64,000 bases of DNA from Rhizosphaericola mali (GCF_004337365.2 NZ_CP044016.1:3720001-3784000); one strand, 5' to 3'; counted from the stretch's first letter, positions 24,871 through 34,334 are shown. The notes: generated from the letters alone by a model not told the origin. Program-made: numbers and translations.

Positions 24871-25611
24871 ATGAAAATACCAACTATACATGGATATATT
24901 GAACGCCGAATATTGGTAACTTATGTCGCAGAACCAGATATAATTAAACAAATTTTGCCCGCGCCTTTTCGTCCTAGGTTATATAATGGGAAAGCGATTG
25001 TTGGCATTTGCTTAATTAGACTCAAGAATATTAAACCAAAAGGATTTCCTAATTTTATAGGGGTAAATTCGGAAAATGGGGCTCATAGGATTGCCGTCGA
25101 ATGGGAGGAAAATCATCAGCTTAAAAGCGGTGTATATATTCCAAGACGAGATACTAATCTAAGATTAAATACATTCGTTGGCGGCAGAATATTTCCCGGC
25201 AAACATTATTTTGCCAAATTTAATGTAATAGAATCTCAGAATAATTATCACCTAGATTTTACCAGTTCAGACAACACTCAGATTGCAATAGACGCCTTTA
25301 AATCAAAATATTTTGACGAGAAATCAATTTTTCAATCAGTAGATAACGTTTCTAATTTTTTCGAAAATGGAGATGTTGGATATTCGCCCAATGGGAAAAA
25401 TTTCGACGGCTTAAAACTGATTCCTTATTATTGGCAAGTTGCACCTCTGCAAGTAACCAATATCCAATCTAGCTATTTCGGAAATAAGACCATATTTCCT
25501 GAAGATTCCGTTAAGTTTGATAATGCTATTTTAATGGAAAATATTGAGCATGAATGGCAATCCATAAATTCGATTAAAGGAATTTATAATGAAATTCAAC
25601 AATGCTCGTAA
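24871..25611 (+). CDS. DUF2071/acetoacetate-decarboxylase-like protein
   Basis: The 246-residue protein opens with PTIHGYIERRILVTYVAEPD, then LPAPFRPRLYNGKAIVGICLIRL, HRIAVEWEE and GVYIPRRDTNLRLN. This is the pattern of the DUF2071 family, which has an acetoacetate-decarboxylase-like beta-cone fold without proven activity. No signal peptide is seen. It is followed after 9 nt by an uncharacterised cysteine-rich gene. I do not see the decarboxylase catalytic Lys with confidence. Confidence 0.75.
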   Translation: MKIPTIHGYIERRILVTYVAEPDIIKQILPAPFRPRLYNGKAIVGICLIRLKNIKPKGFPNFIGVNSENGAHRIAVEWEENHQLKSGVYIPRRDTNLRLNTFVGGRIFPGKHYFAKFNVIESQNNYHLDFTSSDNTQIAIDAFKSKYFDEKSIFQSVDNVSNFFENGDVGYSPNGKNFDGLKLIPYYWQVAPLQVTNIQSSYFGNKTIFPEDSVKFDNAILMENIEHEWQSINSIKGIYNEIQQCS

Positions 25612-25620
25612 TTTTATGTA

Positions 25621-26295
25621 ATGAAAAACAGCGTTGAATATAAAGGAACATATACTGATCATTTGGGCATTATAGAAATTGTAATTCATAGTGATTATAC
25701 ATATTTGCATACTGAAATCGGAGGTGTGCAGTTTTCAGGACGAGAGTTCTCGGATCTAACTATTTCAGATGAATCTAGTTATACAAATGAACAACTTGAA
25801 AGATTCACTTTTTTAAATACAAATGGAGAAAATTCTCTTTGCGACTGTGCATTTTCTATAACAATCCCTCAAATACTATTTACCCCAAAAGACCATTCAG
25901 AATTTACAATTACGCTTGAATTAAAATATACACTAGGAAACGTAAGAGAAGATCGACGAGGTGGTCTTAAATTAGAAACGGCGGATCTATCAACAGATAT
26001 CAAAGGCGTACATTATCAGGCAACAGCAGACTATATGGAAGATGCCTTGAATGATATCCAACGACAATTTAACGCCAAGTTTTATTTTAAAAATTGCTTC
26101 AATTGTAGTTTTGGTGATTATAGTGTATTTGGAAATAGCGGTTTTGGAGACATGCGCTGTTTTGTTTCCCAAAAACAAAAATTCCTAGAAGTGCAGAATA
26201 AAAATGATTTTATCGAATTAGAAAATGACGCAGTTCGAGTACAGGAAATTTATTGTTGTGATAAATTTGAAAGCAAAGGTTGTGTATCTTTATAG
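25621..26295 (+). CDS. Uncharacterised protein with cysteine-rich C-terminus
   Basis: The 224-residue, mostly beta protein has no signal peptide or membrane helix. It has LCDCAF near residue 80 and a C-terminal third with CFNCSFGDYSVFG, MRCFVS, YCCDKF and KGCVSL. At least eight Cys suggest metal binding or disulfides. I recall similar DUF-only proteins but cannot name the family with certainty. It is 9 nt downstream of the DUF2071-like gene. Confidence 0.7.
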   Translation: MKNSVEYKGTYTDHLGIIEIVIHSDYTYLHTEIGGVQFSGREFSDLTISDESSYTNEQLERFTFLNTNGENSLCDCAFSITIPQILFTPKDHSEFTITLELKYTLGNVREDRRGGLKLETADLSTDIKGVHYQATADYMEDALNDIQRQFNAKFYFKNCFNCSFGDYSVFGNSGFGDMRCFVSQKQKFLEVQNKNDFIELENDAVRVQEIYCCDKFESKGCVSL

Positions 26296-26324
26296 AATCC
26301 TTCTCTTAACTAAAATCTCACAAC

Positions 26325-26735
26325 ATGAATATCAAAAAATTTAATTCTGGAAGTTTTTCAATTTTCAACATGGATTTTGCATTACTTGTTTTGCGTCTCT
26401 GGGCAGGTCTGAGTTTATTTGTGAAGCATGGTATTGAAAAGTTTACAGATTTTCCAGGAATGCTTTCACGATTCCCAGATCCTATACATATTGGTGCCGC
26501 CCCAAGTTTAACTTTCGCATTAATTAGCGATGCGATTTGTACCGTTTTAATTGCCATTGGTTGGTTTACTCGTATTGCCGCCGCTTTTGAAGTCATCAAC
26601 TTATTAGTAATATTTATAACCTTACACTCTTTTTCGTTCATGCAAGAGCATGCAGAAATCGTGTATTTATATTTAGGTATTTACATAACTATTTTCTTTT
26701 CTGGTCCAGGAAAATATAGTTTGGATAAAAAATAA
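26325..26735 (+). CDS. DoxX-family membrane protein
   Basis: The 136-residue protein has four membrane helices and the DoxX signature LLVLRLWAGLSLFVKHGIEKF...FPGMLSRFPDP, with GWFTRIAAAFEVINLLVIF later. DoxX proteins are small inner-membrane proteins linked to quinone or thiol redox processes in some species. The exact role here is unknown. It lies 3 nt before the racemase gene. Confidence 0.9.
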   Translation: MNIKKFNSGSFSIFNMDFALLVLRLWAGLSLFVKHGIEKFTDFPGMLSRFPDPIHIGAAPSLTFALISDAICTVLIAIGWFTRIAAAFEVINLLVIFITLHSFSFMQEHAEIVYLYLGIYITIFFSGPGKYSLDKK

Positions 26736-26738
26736 TAT

Positions 26739-27419
26739 ATGAAAAAAATTGGGTTTGTTGGTGGTATCAGTTGGGTTTCAACTGTGGAGTATTATAAACT
26801 CGTTAACGAAGGTGTCAATCAGCAATTGGGAGGTTTACATTTCGCAGAATGTGTTATTTATTCAATCGATTTTGGGACCTTACAAAAAATGGGCGGGGAG
26901 AATGCTTATTCACTATTGTTAAATGCATGTCAATCATTACAAAAAAGTGAAGTTGATGCAATCGTGCTTTGTGCAAATACGGCTCATATGTATGCGGAAC
27001 AACTTGAAAAAGAAATACGACTTCCAATTATTAATATCATTGACGAGACCGCTAATATTATACTTAAAAACAACTATAAAAACGTAGGTTTATTGGGTAC
27101 AAAATACACTATGGAAATGCCATTTTATAAAGACAAAATGGAAAATTATGGTCTCAAAATTCTAGTTCCTAGCCCACAAAAAACGAGAGATTATATTCAA
27201 AAAACAATAAAGGACGAATTAGGTGCTGGCACCGTCCTTAAGGAAACAAAACAAGAATATCTCAAAATTGCAGAAGATTTAATTCAAGATGGTGCGGATT
27301 GTATCGTTTTAGGCTGTACAGAACTACCACTTATTATCAAACCAGAAGACTTGAATATTCCTGTTTTAGATACATTACAAATTCATGCGAGTGCCATTGT
27401 CAAATATATTTTATCGTAA
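26739..27419 (+). CDS. Aspartate/glutamate racemase-family protein
   Basis: The 226-residue protein has the two-domain racemase fold. Catalytic Cys-78 lies in IVLCANTAHM and Cys-193 in IVLGCTELPL, and the start KKIGFVGGISWVSTVEYY is typical. It interconverts D- and L-Asp or a related acid without PLP. Broad-specificity YgeA-type enzymes have the same layout. It is coupled to doxX by a 3-nt gap. Confidence 0.93.
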   Translation: MKKIGFVGGISWVSTVEYYKLVNEGVNQQLGGLHFAECVIYSIDFGTLQKMGGENAYSLLLNACQSLQKSEVDAIVLCANTAHMYAEQLEKEIRLPIINIIDETANIILKNNYKNVGLLGTKYTMEMPFYKDKMENYGLKILVPSPQKTRDYIQKTIKDELGAGTVLKETKQEYLKIAEDLIQDGADCIVLGCTELPLIIKPEDLNIPVLDTLQIHASAIVKYILS

Positions 27420-27489
27420 TATATTACAATGGAAATATTTCGTAACTTAGGTCTAGAAATCGACATTTATCATCTCTAAATTTGTTATC

Positions 27490-27822
27490 ATGAAAATTGT
27501 TCTTTTACTATTTACGGTTGTGACATTATCTTCATTTATGCTAATTAAAAAAGAAAAAACGATCTATTACTTTTGTACATCCAAAATTGCAAGTAATAAA
27601 ACTTTTTTATCTACGGAAGTAAAAAGCACTACAGAAGGTTACAATTTTATCAAAGAAAAAATTAATAAATGGTCCACGTTTATCCATAACAAGAGCAGCA
27701 ATCACGCGACGAGTGATATCAATTACTATGATGATTCTTTAAAAGCGGTGAACGAATTTAACTACGAACAAAAATACTATAAAGACTCTGCTAAGTTCCA
27801 TGTGGAAACTGTTAATTTTTAA
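27490..27822 (+). CDS. Small exported protein of unknown function
   Basis: The 110-residue protein has an N-terminal hydrophobic segment (IVLLLFTVVTLSSFMLI) that serves as signal or anchor, followed by a polar Lys/Tyr/Asn-rich domain. No lipobox Cys follows. I recognise no family. Composition is like its neighbours and there is no sign of transfer. It is separated by 64 nt from the next gene. Confidence 0.65.
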   Translation: MKIVLLLFTVVTLSSFMLIKKEKTIYYFCTSKIASNKTFLSTEVKSTTEGYNFIKEKINKWSTFIHNKSSNHATSDINYYDDSLKAVNEFNYEQKYYKDSAKFHVETVNF

Positions 27823-27886
27823 TTTTCTTACTTAATTACCCTTTTATAGGTTTACTTTTAAGATCAATTTTCTTAAAATAAAACTT

Positions 27887-28582
27887 ATGAACAACGAAGA
27901 AAAATTATCCTCTGATGATCATTCATTTGAGGATAATATACTTTTAATAAACACACTAAAAATACATCTCAAAGAATTAGGTTTTCAGGTTATTGAAAAC
28001 ACCGAAAATAATTCTTTAGTTGTCAATCATGAGCTCTTAGTAGTTGCAGAAATCGTACACAATCCTAACTATCACCAAAGACTCCTTCATCTTTGGATTA
28101 ATACATCACAGTCAGACTATTTCCCTGAAGGAATCGAAGATAATATAGTTGGTATTGGAGATTCTATTGAGGAGAAAATAAATTCTGTATTGAATAATTA
28201 TATCCATACAACGTTTTTACCCATTGCCAATAGTATCAATGAATCATATGAACCGGACATAACTATGTCCATTTCGGCTCAAATATATCAAGTTGAAATT
28301 GGTGAAATTGGCAAACAAGGGAATTGGGATAAAATACCCGAACAATATATTTTTTTCGAACTATTATATAACCAATTAGCGCAAGTAATTAGTCTAGAGA
28401 AATTCAATTGGTTGAAAGTATATATAGCTCGACAGGCAGATGGTACAATTTCTGGCGAGTGTCTTTTGAATAACCAAAATTGGGAAGAAGGTATGTCGAT
28501 ACTAATCCAATATGCCAATTCATGGGGAGTCACTCATTCATTCCAAGGCTTGAAACAATTCATTATGGTTAAAAAGTTATAG
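27887..28582 (+). CDS. Uncharacterised 231-residue protein
   Basis: The hydrophilic protein has no signal peptide and an acidic N-terminus. It alternates helices and strands: NTLKIHLKELGFQVIENTENN, then VVAEIVHNPNYHQRLLHLWINTSQ, and a C-terminal half with FNWLKVYIARQADGTISGECLLNNQNW. Similar DUF-only proteins (DUF6348-like) occur in Bacteroidota and other phyla, but I cannot confirm the number. Cytoplasmic; function unknown. Confidence 0.7.
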   Translation: MNNEEKLSSDDHSFEDNILLINTLKIHLKELGFQVIENTENNSLVVNHELLVVAEIVHNPNYHQRLLHLWINTSQSDYFPEGIEDNIVGIGDSIEEKINSVLNNYIHTTFLPIANSINESYEPDITMSISAQIYQVEIGEIGKQGNWDKIPEQYIFFELLYNQLAQVISLEKFNWLKVYIARQADGTISGECLLNNQNWEEGMSILIQYANSWGVTHSFQGLKQFIMVKKL

Positions 28583-28658
28583 AATAATACGTTAAACCAT
28601 ATTTTAAAAAGACAGATTTATGTAATTTACACGCTGATTATTCATAAAAATCGCTCAT

Positions 28659-29729
28659 ATGAAATGGAAAAATCATTTATCTGAATTACTAAAAATCAAC
28701 TATCCTATTTTTCAGGCACCGATGTTTGGAGTAGCAACACCGGAGATGGTTACAGCTACCATTACAGCAGATTGCTTTGGCACTTTACCACTTGGAGATT
28801 TGGACGCGGATAAATGTATAGAAGCAATTAGAAAGACGAAATCTCTCACAAAAAAAACATTTGGGGTAAATATTTTTGCCAATGAAATTCCTCCAATAAC
28901 AGAAGCCTTAAAAGAGCAATTTCAAACTACAAAAGACTATATAGAAAATTTTGCCAAAGAAAATAATTTAGATATTCAATTACCAAAATTAGAGGATATT
29001 AAAGTACATTCTTATCACGAACAGACAGATGCGATTATAGAGGAAAATTGTAAAGTGGTAAGTTTTACTTTTGGAAATTTAGACGGTGCAACTATAGAAA
29101 AATTACATAGTCATAATGTAATACTTATTGGCACTTGCACTTCCGTTGGAGAAGCACTGGCACTTGAAAATTCTGGCATTGATATAATTTGTGTTCAAGG
29201 AATTGAAGCAGGCGGGCATCGAGGCAGTTTTAGTAACGAAAACATTCCTCAGATTGGAGGTTTATCCCTATTAGCACAAGTTACAGAAAAGGTTAAAATT
29301 CCTATAATCTATGCAGGTGGAGTATATAATCCATCAACTATAAAAGCGGCAATTACTTGTGGAGCGCAAGGTGTACAAGTTGGGAGTTTACTTATTGGAT
29401 CTAAAGAAAGCGGACTCAAAGATTTCGAAAAAGAAAGATTACATAGTTTAACAGAAAAAGATATTACGCTTACCAAAAGTTTTTCGGGAAGATATGCCCG
29501 AGGTATTCGTAATAAGTTCATTGAAACTATAGAAAACACGCCTTATATTTTGCCATATCCTTATCAAAATAAATTGACAAATTCCTTACGTAAATTAGCA
29601 AAAGATCAAAAAAATGCAGATTTTGTAAGTATTTGGGTCGGACAATCATTACATCCATTTAGCGAAGAAAGTACACATGTGATTTTATCCAAATTAATTC
29701 AAGATACAAATGCCATTTACCCTTCCTAA
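28659..29729 (+). CDS. Nitronate monooxygenase / 2-nitropropane dioxygenase-like
   Basis: The 356-residue TIM-barrel flavoprotein has the FMN motifs YPIFQAPMFGVATPEMV, GVNIF, GIEAGGHRGSF (with catalytic-loop His) and PIIYAGGV, then GAQGVQVGS. It oxidises alkyl nitronates such as propionate-3-nitronate, or acts as a related oxidoreductase. Length is normal. It stands alone on the plus strand, followed by the DinB-family gene. Confidence 0.93.
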   Translation: MKWKNHLSELLKINYPIFQAPMFGVATPEMVTATITADCFGTLPLGDLDADKCIEAIRKTKSLTKKTFGVNIFANEIPPITEALKEQFQTTKDYIENFAKENNLDIQLPKLEDIKVHSYHEQTDAIIEENCKVVSFTFGNLDGATIEKLHSHNVILIGTCTSVGEALALENSGIDIICVQGIEAGGHRGSFSNENIPQIGGLSLLAQVTEKVKIPIIYAGGVYNPSTIKAAITCGAQGVQVGSLLIGSKESGLKDFEKERLHSLTEKDITLTKSFSGRYARGIRNKFIETIENTPYILPYPYQNKLTNSLRKLAKDQKNADFVSIWVGQSLHPFSEESTHVILSKLIQDTNAIYPS

Positions 29730-29807
29730 AAATAAATTCATATTAAAAATCAAAACCCAAAAGAGAAGAATATGTATATTAGAGTTTTGAAATGTATATA
29801 AATATTT

Positions 29808-30311
29808 ATGGCAAAATTAATTCCGATATTACTAGATGAGTTGCAACAAGAATTTGCAATTACTGAAAAATTTTTAAAACTCATTCCAGATGATCAATAT
29901 GATTGGAAACCGCATGCAAAGAGTATGAGTTTAAAACAATTGAGTGTACATATTGCAGAGATTGCGGGCTGGCCAGCGATGGGAATTCAAAGTTCAGAAT
30001 GGGATTTTGCAAAGAGTCCTTACACGCCTACACCTATTGAAAATAATCATGATTTAATCCAATTATTAAAAAAAGGTTTGAATGATACTATAAAAGCACT
30101 TAATCAAACAAAAGAAGAAGATTTGGATCATCAGTGGCAGTTAAAATATGGCGATAAGATTTTATTATCTCTTAGCAAATATGGATTTATTAGACACGCC
30201 ATTTCTCAAAACATACATCATCGAGCGCAATTAGGCGTCTTTTTAAGGCTTTTGAATATTCCTATTCCGGGAACTTACGGACCAAGTGCGGACGACACAA
30301 ATGGTTTTTAA
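29808..30311 (+). CDS. DinB-family metal-dependent protein
   Basis: The 167-residue four-helix protein shows the DinB/YfiT pattern of three His ligands: HIAEIAGWP around residue 49, then HAISQNIHHRAQLGVFLR near 135-150. Family members bind Ni or Zn, and some act as bacillithiol or glutathione S-transferases. The thiol substrate is unknown. A bidirectional terminator follows. Confidence 0.9.
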   Translation: MAKLIPILLDELQQEFAITEKFLKLIPDDQYDWKPHAKSMSLKQLSVHIAEIAGWPAMGIQSSEWDFAKSPYTPTPIENNHDLIQLLKKGLNDTIKALNQTKEEDLDHQWQLKYGDKILLSLSKYGFIRHAISQNIHHRAQLGVFLRLLNIPIPGTYGPSADDTNGF

Positions 30312-30349
30312 AAAAATAAAGGCTCAACTATAGTTGAGCCTTTATTTTT
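30312..30349. terminator. Bidirectional terminator, DinB / M3 peptidase
   Basis: AAAAATAAAGGCTCAA and TTGAGCCTTTATTTTT flank a CTATAG loop in a perfect 38-bp palindrome. A- and T-runs on both sides serve both convergent genes. Confidence 0.92.
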
Positions 30350-30350
30350 A

Positions 30351-32498
30351 CTATTCTAATCCTCTACCTTTCAGCAAAGGTGTGATTTCTGGATCATGAC
30401 CTGTAAAGTCTCTAAAGGCTTCATTGAGGTCCATACTATTACCCACAGACAAAATATATTTTCTAAAACGTTCGCCATTTTCTCTAGTTAGTCCACCATG
30501 ATGCTCGAACCAGTCAAATGCATCAAAGTCTAACATTTCAGACCAGATATACGCATAATATCCTGCGGCATAACCATTATTGAAAATATGCAAAAAATAA
30601 GGCGAATGATATCTCGGCGGTACGGTAGGTACATACAATCCATATTTTTTCAATGCATTTGTTTCAAATTCATTGGCAGGAATTAATTCTTTATCAGAAG
30701 TTATCGTATGCCATGCCATATCCAAAGTTGCAGCAGACAATAGTTCTGTCACGGCATAACCCTCGTTGAATGTTTTTGATTTTTTTAGTTTGTCAATCAA
30801 TGTTTGCGGGATTACTTCTTTTGTTTGATAGTGTATCGCATAGTTTTTCAAAACGGTGGAATCCAATGCCCATTGTTCATTTATTTGTGAAGGAAATTCT
30901 ACAAAATCTCTTGGTACATTCGTACCAGAAAGTGTTGCATATTTTTGGTCTGCAAACATTCCATGTATACTATGACCAAATTCATGGAAAATTGTAGTCA
31001 CATCATCATAACTAATAAGCGAAGGCTTATTGGGTGCGGGCTTTTGGAAATTGTACACATTTACAATGACGGGCTTTTGACCTAATAAATGTGATTGTTC
31101 TACAAAATTGCTCATCCAAGCGCCGCCACTTTTATTATCTCTAGTGAAGAAATCTAAATAGTAAATAGCAATTGAATTACCCTCTTTATCGAAAACTTCA
31201 TACGCAACTACATCTGGGTTATATACAGGTAAGTCTTTTCTAACTTTAAAAGTCAAACCATATAGTTTGTTCGCCGCATAAAAAACACCTTTTTCCAATA
31301 CGGTAATTACTTCAAAATAAGGCTTGATTTGATTTTCGTCTAGGTCAAATTTTGCCTTTCGCACTTGCTCAGCATAGAAATTCCAGTCCCAAGGTTCTAG
31401 TTTGAAATTACCGCCCTGCGCATCTATTAAAGCTTGTATTTCGCCCGCTTCTTCGTTGGCTTTTTTTACGGCTGGTTTTGCCATTTCGGATAATAATTTC
31501 AAAGCCGCTTCTGGCGTTTTCGCCATCTGATCTTGTAAAGCCCAAGCCGCAAAATCAGGTTTACCTAAAAGTTGTGCTTTTTTCAGACGCAGTGCTGCTA
31601 ATTTTTCCAATGTAGCACGTGTATCATTAGCATCTCCTTTTTCTGCTCTAGTCCAAGAGGCTTTGTATAATTTTTCCCTTGTAGCGCGATTTTTGAGATT
31701 TTGCAATAATGGTTGTTGTGTGGTATTTTGTAATGCCAACAAATATTTACCTGGATGTCCAGCTGTTGTTGCATCTTGCGCTGCTGCCGCAATTTCATCT
31801 TCCGACAAACCATCTAATTCTTTTTTGTCATCCACCAATAAACCTCCTGCCTTTCTTGCCGCCAATAATTTATTATTAAAAACGGACGCTAGCGTGGCTA
31901 TTTCACCATTAACTTTCTTTAGTTCGGCCTTTTTTTCTTCAGATAAATTTGCGCCAGCAATTTCAAACTTTTGATTATAAACATCTAACAAACGAAGGCT
32001 TTCCTTATCCAAACCCAATTGCTCTTTTTTGGCATACAAGGTTTTGATTCTTTGATATAATGGTGTATTTAGATAAATTTGATCTTCATAAGCCGTAAAA
32101 ATAGGCGCATATTCTTCATCCAATTTTTGCAGAGTATCATTGGTATTCGCACTGACTAAATTGGAAAAAATCAGCATAACACGCGTCAGATCTGTTCCGC
32201 TCAATTCGAGTGCGACTATCGTATTTGTAAATGTCGGCGTCTCTTTACTATTGGCAATTTTTTCAATATGGGATTTGGCTTCTTTCAAATACAAATCAAA
32301 AGCAGGCTTAAAATCTTCATTTTTTATCTTGTCAAACTCGGGAGCTTGATATTGTAAAGTACTTTTTGTCAACAAGGGATTCTGTTTTAATGATGAAATC
32401 GAAATTGCTCCTTTGTTTTTTTGTGCCCAAGATGGAGTATTACTCAAACAACCTAATCCGAAGGCTAAACAAAGTGCTGTCGAAATTTTTATTTGCAT
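30351..32498 (-). CDS. M3-family zinc metallopeptidase (Dcp-like), exported
   Basis: The 715-residue protein has a signal peptide (cut near SWAQ|KNKG). The M3 catalytic domain has zinc motif HEFGH (His-505, Glu-506, His-509). The downstream EFPSQINEQWAL segment gives the third ligand Glu. It is likely a periplasmic peptidyl-dipeptidase that removes C-terminal dipeptides from oligopeptides, in the Dcp group by length and position of the motif. It stands alone and is divergent from the aminotransferase gene. Confidence 0.95.
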   Translation of the reverse strand: MQIKISTALCLAFGLGCLSNTPSWAQKNKGAISISSLKQNPLLTKSTLQYQAPEFDKIKNEDFKPAFDLYLKEAKSHIEKIANSKETPTFTNTIVALELSGTDLTRVMLIFSNLVSANTNDTLQKLDEEYAPIFTAYEDQIYLNTPLYQRIKTLYAKKEQLGLDKESLRLLDVYNQKFEIAGANLSEEKKAELKKVNGEIATLASVFNNKLLAARKAGGLLVDDKKELDGLSEDEIAAAAQDATTAGHPGKYLLALQNTTQQPLLQNLKNRATREKLYKASWTRAEKGDANDTRATLEKLAALRLKKAQLLGKPDFAAWALQDQMAKTPEAALKLLSEMAKPAVKKANEEAGEIQALIDAQGGNFKLEPWDWNFYAEQVRKAKFDLDENQIKPYFEVITVLEKGVFYAANKLYGLTFKVRKDLPVYNPDVVAYEVFDKEGNSIAIYYLDFFTRDNKSGGAWMSNFVEQSHLLGQKPVIVNVYNFQKPAPNKPSLISYDDVTTIFHEFGHSIHGMFADQKYATLSGTNVPRDFVEFPSQINEQWALDSTVLKNYAIHYQTKEVIPQTLIDKLKKSKTFNEGYAVTELLSAATLDMAWHTITSDKELIPANEFETNALKKYGLYVPTVPPRYHSPYFLHIFNNGYAAGYYAYIWSEMLDFDAFDWFEHHGGLTRENGERFRKYILSVGNSMDLNEAFRDFTGHDPEITPLLKGRGLE

Positions 32499-32601
32499 TC
32501 CTATAATTTAAAAGAGTGAAGTTAAGGCATTAAAAAAATAAAATTATATCCATTTATAAAAAATCATTTTCGGAAATTTGCCACAATTCAATGAATTTAC
32601 T

Positions 32602-33789
32602 ATGCAATTAAGACAATTATTTTTATCTCATATCGGTCAGACGTCTCCGGCGCCACTAGCTATTCACATGGTAAAAGCACAAGGCATTTATCAATATGAC
32701 AGCGAAGGCAAAGCATATATTGATATGATTTCTGGATTTAGCGTAAGCAATATCGGCCATAGCCATCCTAAAGTGGTGCAAGCCGTAAAGGACCAAGCAG
32801 AAAAATATATGCACTTGATTGTTTATGGTGAATATATTGAGACCCCACAGGTAGAATATGCCAAATTATTGATTGATCATCTACCAGAATCACTCAATAG
32901 TGTGTATTTTACCAATAGTGGCACCGAAGCCACAGAAGGAGCTATGAAATTAGCTAAAAGAGCTACTGGCAGAAGTAAAATATACTCCTTCAAAAATGCG
33001 TATCATGGCAGTTCGCAAGGTGCATTAAGTGTGATGGGTGGGGAATATTGGAAAAATGCTTTTCGCCCATTATTGCCTGAAACCTACACATTTAACTATA
33101 ATGAACAAGAAATTATTGATGCGATAGACGAACAAACAGCTTGCGTCATCATGGAACCCGTACAAGCAGAAGGCGGCGTGTTAAAACCAATACCTGAATG
33201 GATACAAGCGGTCAGAAAAAAATGTACAGAAACGGGAACGATTCTGATATTTGATGAAATTCAAGCAGGTTTTGGTCGTACGGGTAGTTTGTGGGCATTT
33301 GAACAATACAATGTCGTTCCGGATATCTTAATGTTGGGAAAAGCTTTAGGTGGCGGTATGCCTTTGGGTGCGTTTATTGCAGATAAAAAATTGATGGATT
33401 TGTTGACCTATAACCCCGTATTGGGGCATATCACAACATTTGGCGGACATCCTGTATCCTGTGCGGCGGGTAAGGCTTCATTCGAAATAATTTTGGAAGA
33501 GAAATTAGTAGAAAAAGTTGCAGAAAAAGAAGCCATTTTAAATGAATATTTAGTTCATCCGAAAATTAAAAGTATCAGAACTGCAGGACTTTGGGGCGCA
33601 TTGGAATTTGCTTCGAATGAGGAAGCGCAAAAAGTAGTGGAGACTTCTATCGCACATGGTGTGCTTTCGGATTTCTTTTTATTTGCACCAGAGCGTGTAC
33701 ATGTCGGACCTCCTTTGACGATTACAAACGAGGAATTAATTGATGCTTGTAAAAAAATTGTAGTTGCGATTGAGGAAGCGTTAATATAA
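32602..33789 (+). CDS. Class III (omega) aminotransferase, acetylornithine-type
   Basis: I choose ATG 32602 (MQLRQLFLSHIGQTSPAPLA); an upstream TTG would add eight residues. The 395-residue PLP enzyme has the phosphate-binding SGTEATEGAMK, FDEIQAGFGRTG, and Schiff-base Lys-247 in MLGKALGGGMPLGA. It transfers amino groups from omega-amines or acetylornithine/Lys-type donors; the substrate cannot be fixed from sequence. No arginine genes are adjacent, so an ArgD role is unsupported. Confidence 0.92.
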   Translation: MQLRQLFLSHIGQTSPAPLAIHMVKAQGIYQYDSEGKAYIDMISGFSVSNIGHSHPKVVQAVKDQAEKYMHLIVYGEYIETPQVEYAKLLIDHLPESLNSVYFTNSGTEATEGAMKLAKRATGRSKIYSFKNAYHGSSQGALSVMGGEYWKNAFRPLLPETYTFNYNEQEIIDAIDEQTACVIMEPVQAEGGVLKPIPEWIQAVRKKCTETGTILIFDEIQAGFGRTGSLWAFEQYNVVPDILMLGKALGGGMPLGAFIADKKLMDLLTYNPVLGHITTFGGHPVSCAAGKASFEIILEEKLVEKVAEKEAILNEYLVHPKIKSIRTAGLWGALEFASNEEAQKVVETSIAHGVLSDFFLFAPERVHVGPPLTITNEELIDACKKIVVAIEEALI

Positions 33790-33819
33790 TTCATCGACTT
33801 TTGATTTTTAGGAAATAGC

Positions 33820-33845
33820 TTTCTTTTCTCTTGATAGAAAAGAAA
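33820..33845. repeat. Hairpin 3' of the aminotransferase
   Basis: TTTCTTTTCT (33820-33829) and AGAAAAGAAA (33836-33845) enclose CTTGAT. It is followed by a CAAAAGATCAAGG segment. I recall similar intergenic sequence in other Bacteroidota genomes, but I cannot check this here. It may help end the aminotransferase transcript. Confidence 0.55.
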
Positions 33846-33874
33846 CAAAAGATCAAGGCTGTATTGTCTTAACT

Positions 33875-33988
33875 AAAAATCAATCACTTCGTCGGAAAGA
33901 ATATAAATTGCTTCACGCTACTTCGTGGTCGCTCCATTTCATTACGCTCAGACATATATTCTTTCTTTCGACTACACCGATTGATTTT
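33875..33988. repeat. Imperfect inverted-repeat element
   Basis: The left end reads AAAAATCAATC...GTCGGAAAGAATATA (33875-33905), and its reverse complement appears with a few changes at 33954-33988. Between them are short ACTTCGT/CTTCACG-type repeats. This looks like a REP or MITE-type intergenic repeat, part of a 545-bp stretch (33790-34334) with no gene. Confidence 0.6.
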
Positions 33989-34045
33989 CTTGACGTTAAT
34001 CCAATAAATGCCAATAGAGACGACTTATTCTAGTGTTTTAAAGTG

Positions 34046-34179
34046 ATAAGCATAAAAACCCATTTTTCTCGCGCAAACATTAGTGAGAAACGAACGGTGC
34101 TTGTGTGTTATAAATATTGGTACAACTAAAAAACACACAAGCACTGCTCCGCGAATGTTTGCGCGAGAAACTTGCTTAT
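34046..34179. repeat. Nested inverted repeat, REP/MITE-like
   Basis: Three pairs of arms are nested. ATAAGCA (34046-34052) pairs with TGCTTAT (34173-34179). TTTCTCGCGCAAACATT (34065-34081) pairs with 34154-34170. GTGCTTGTGTGTT (34097-34109) pairs with 34132-34144. The central loop is AT-rich. The local CGCG-containing arms are more G+C-rich than nearby DNA. No ORF is present. It would fold into a long imperfect hairpin, typical of a mobile non-autonomous repeat. Confidence 0.75.
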
Positions 34180-34334
34180 GAGAGATAAAAGCTCAAAAAA
34201 AAATCAAATCCTCAGAGATTGAGAACAGATAATTAAGACAAGCTTAAATTTATACAAAAGTCCAAATAAAATTCCCTATCGAATATAATTTATCCCTATA
34301 TTTAATAGGAAATCGGACTACCAAATAAATTTTT

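Noticed and set aside
27420..27489. Another copy of the stress palindrome near TTTCGTAA
   Set aside because: Only one half-site is present at about 27437-27444 and there is no inverted partner at the 4-nt spacing.
32578..32601. TTG start for the class III aminotransferase
   Set aside because: It adds eight residues with no family support. ATG 32602 gives the typical N-terminus.
33875..34180. Intergenic repeats as a CRISPR array or tRNA
   Set aside because: There is no regular direct-repeat/spacer pattern and no cloverleaf or T-loop motif; the pairing is inverted and nested.
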